A DNA stretch of 6,593 nt, taken from NCBI GenBank assembly GCA_002069025.1, contig MWBK01000244.1, forward strand, positions 1 through 6,593, read 5' to 3'. A program made the translations under genes and the position numbers. The notes below the pieces were generated by a model that saw nothing but the letters and a program-made list of their open reading frames with translations, ran no database searches and was not told where the DNA came from. Below, piece by piece: positions 6,568 through 6,593 of the stretch; position 1 is the first letter of the stretch; every line of letters starts with the position of its first letter. This DNA comes from Bacteroidetes bacterium ADurb.Bin302 (GTDB taxonomy: Bacteria; Bacteroidota; Bacteroidia; Bacteroidales; Paludibacteraceae).

Positions 6568-6575
6568 CAACCATA
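6568..6575 (-). promoter_or_regulatory. Weak -7-like element before the tetR-family gene
   Basis: TATGGTTG on the minus strand (6575-6568) matches the Bacteroidota TAnnTTTG box with one mismatch. A start of transcription near 6562 would leave about 19 nt of A-rich leader before the ATG at 6543. Its -33 partner would lie beyond the right end of the window, so it cannot be tested here. The 23 nt to the right of 6570 hold no clear palindrome. Confidence 0.22.
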
Positions 6576-6593
6576 AAATGTAAGCGATTAAAT

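Noticed and set aside
6545..6574. Nine-codon leader frame (MVENCKKTI) ending one base before the tetR ATG
   Set aside because: It would need transcription from upstream of the window edge, overlaps the possible -7 box, and shows no attenuator-like codon run or hairpin.
1..6593. CRISPR array, tRNA or rRNA genes, insertion sequences, attachment sites
   Set aside because: I saw no regularly spaced repeats, no cloverleaf-like or rRNA-like segments, no transposase and no terminal inverted repeats. Coding sequence covers nearly the whole window.

Overview
This window looks like chromosome from a Bacteroidota bacterium, probably of the Bacteroidales. The DNA is AT-rich. Start codons follow A-rich leaders, mostly without a strong Shine-Dalgarno. 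Candidate promoters fit the Bacteroidota TAnnTTTG -7 box. The TolC-type protein carries the FSFGRS segment common in this phylum. Genus cannot be read from the sequence. All eight genes lie on the minus strand, so transcription runs from high to low coordinates.

In transcription order: a TetR-family regulator (6543 to 5935); an 18-nt gap; a PrsW-type intramembrane protease-like protein (5916 to 5212); a 61-nt gap with a near-perfect 20-nt palindrome and a possible -7 box; a small DUF1805/YunC-like protein (5150 to 4821); and a 77-nt gap with a good candidate promoter and two dyad elements. A compact transport operon follows: ABC ATPase (4743 to 4084), first MacB/FtsX-type permease (4087 to 2825, ATGA overlap with the ATPase), second permease (2822 to 1566, 2-nt gap), HlyD/MacA-type periplasmic adaptor (1545 to 466, 20-nt gap), and a TolC-family outer membrane channel (461 to beyond the left edge, 4-nt gap).

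The last five genes encode every part of a MacAB-TolC-like tripartite exporter. The ATPase is a separate protein serving two different permease subunits, which probably form a heterodimer. The adaptor links these to the outer membrane channel. The substrate cannot be read from sequence; a small toxic compound, a peptide or a lipid/lipoprotein are all possible. The TetR protein is the obvious candidate regulator. Two dyads of the same geometry (TRTAC-N6-GTAYA), one before the DUF1805 gene and one before the ABC operon, are candidate sites for one shared regulator.

The efflux operon itself is a known type. The less usual points are the PrsW-like and DUF1805 genes between regulator and exporter, and the pair of matching dyads. 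I see no RNA genes, CRISPR arrays, insertion sequences, convincing terminators or broken genes. No stretch over 300 bases lacks a gene.
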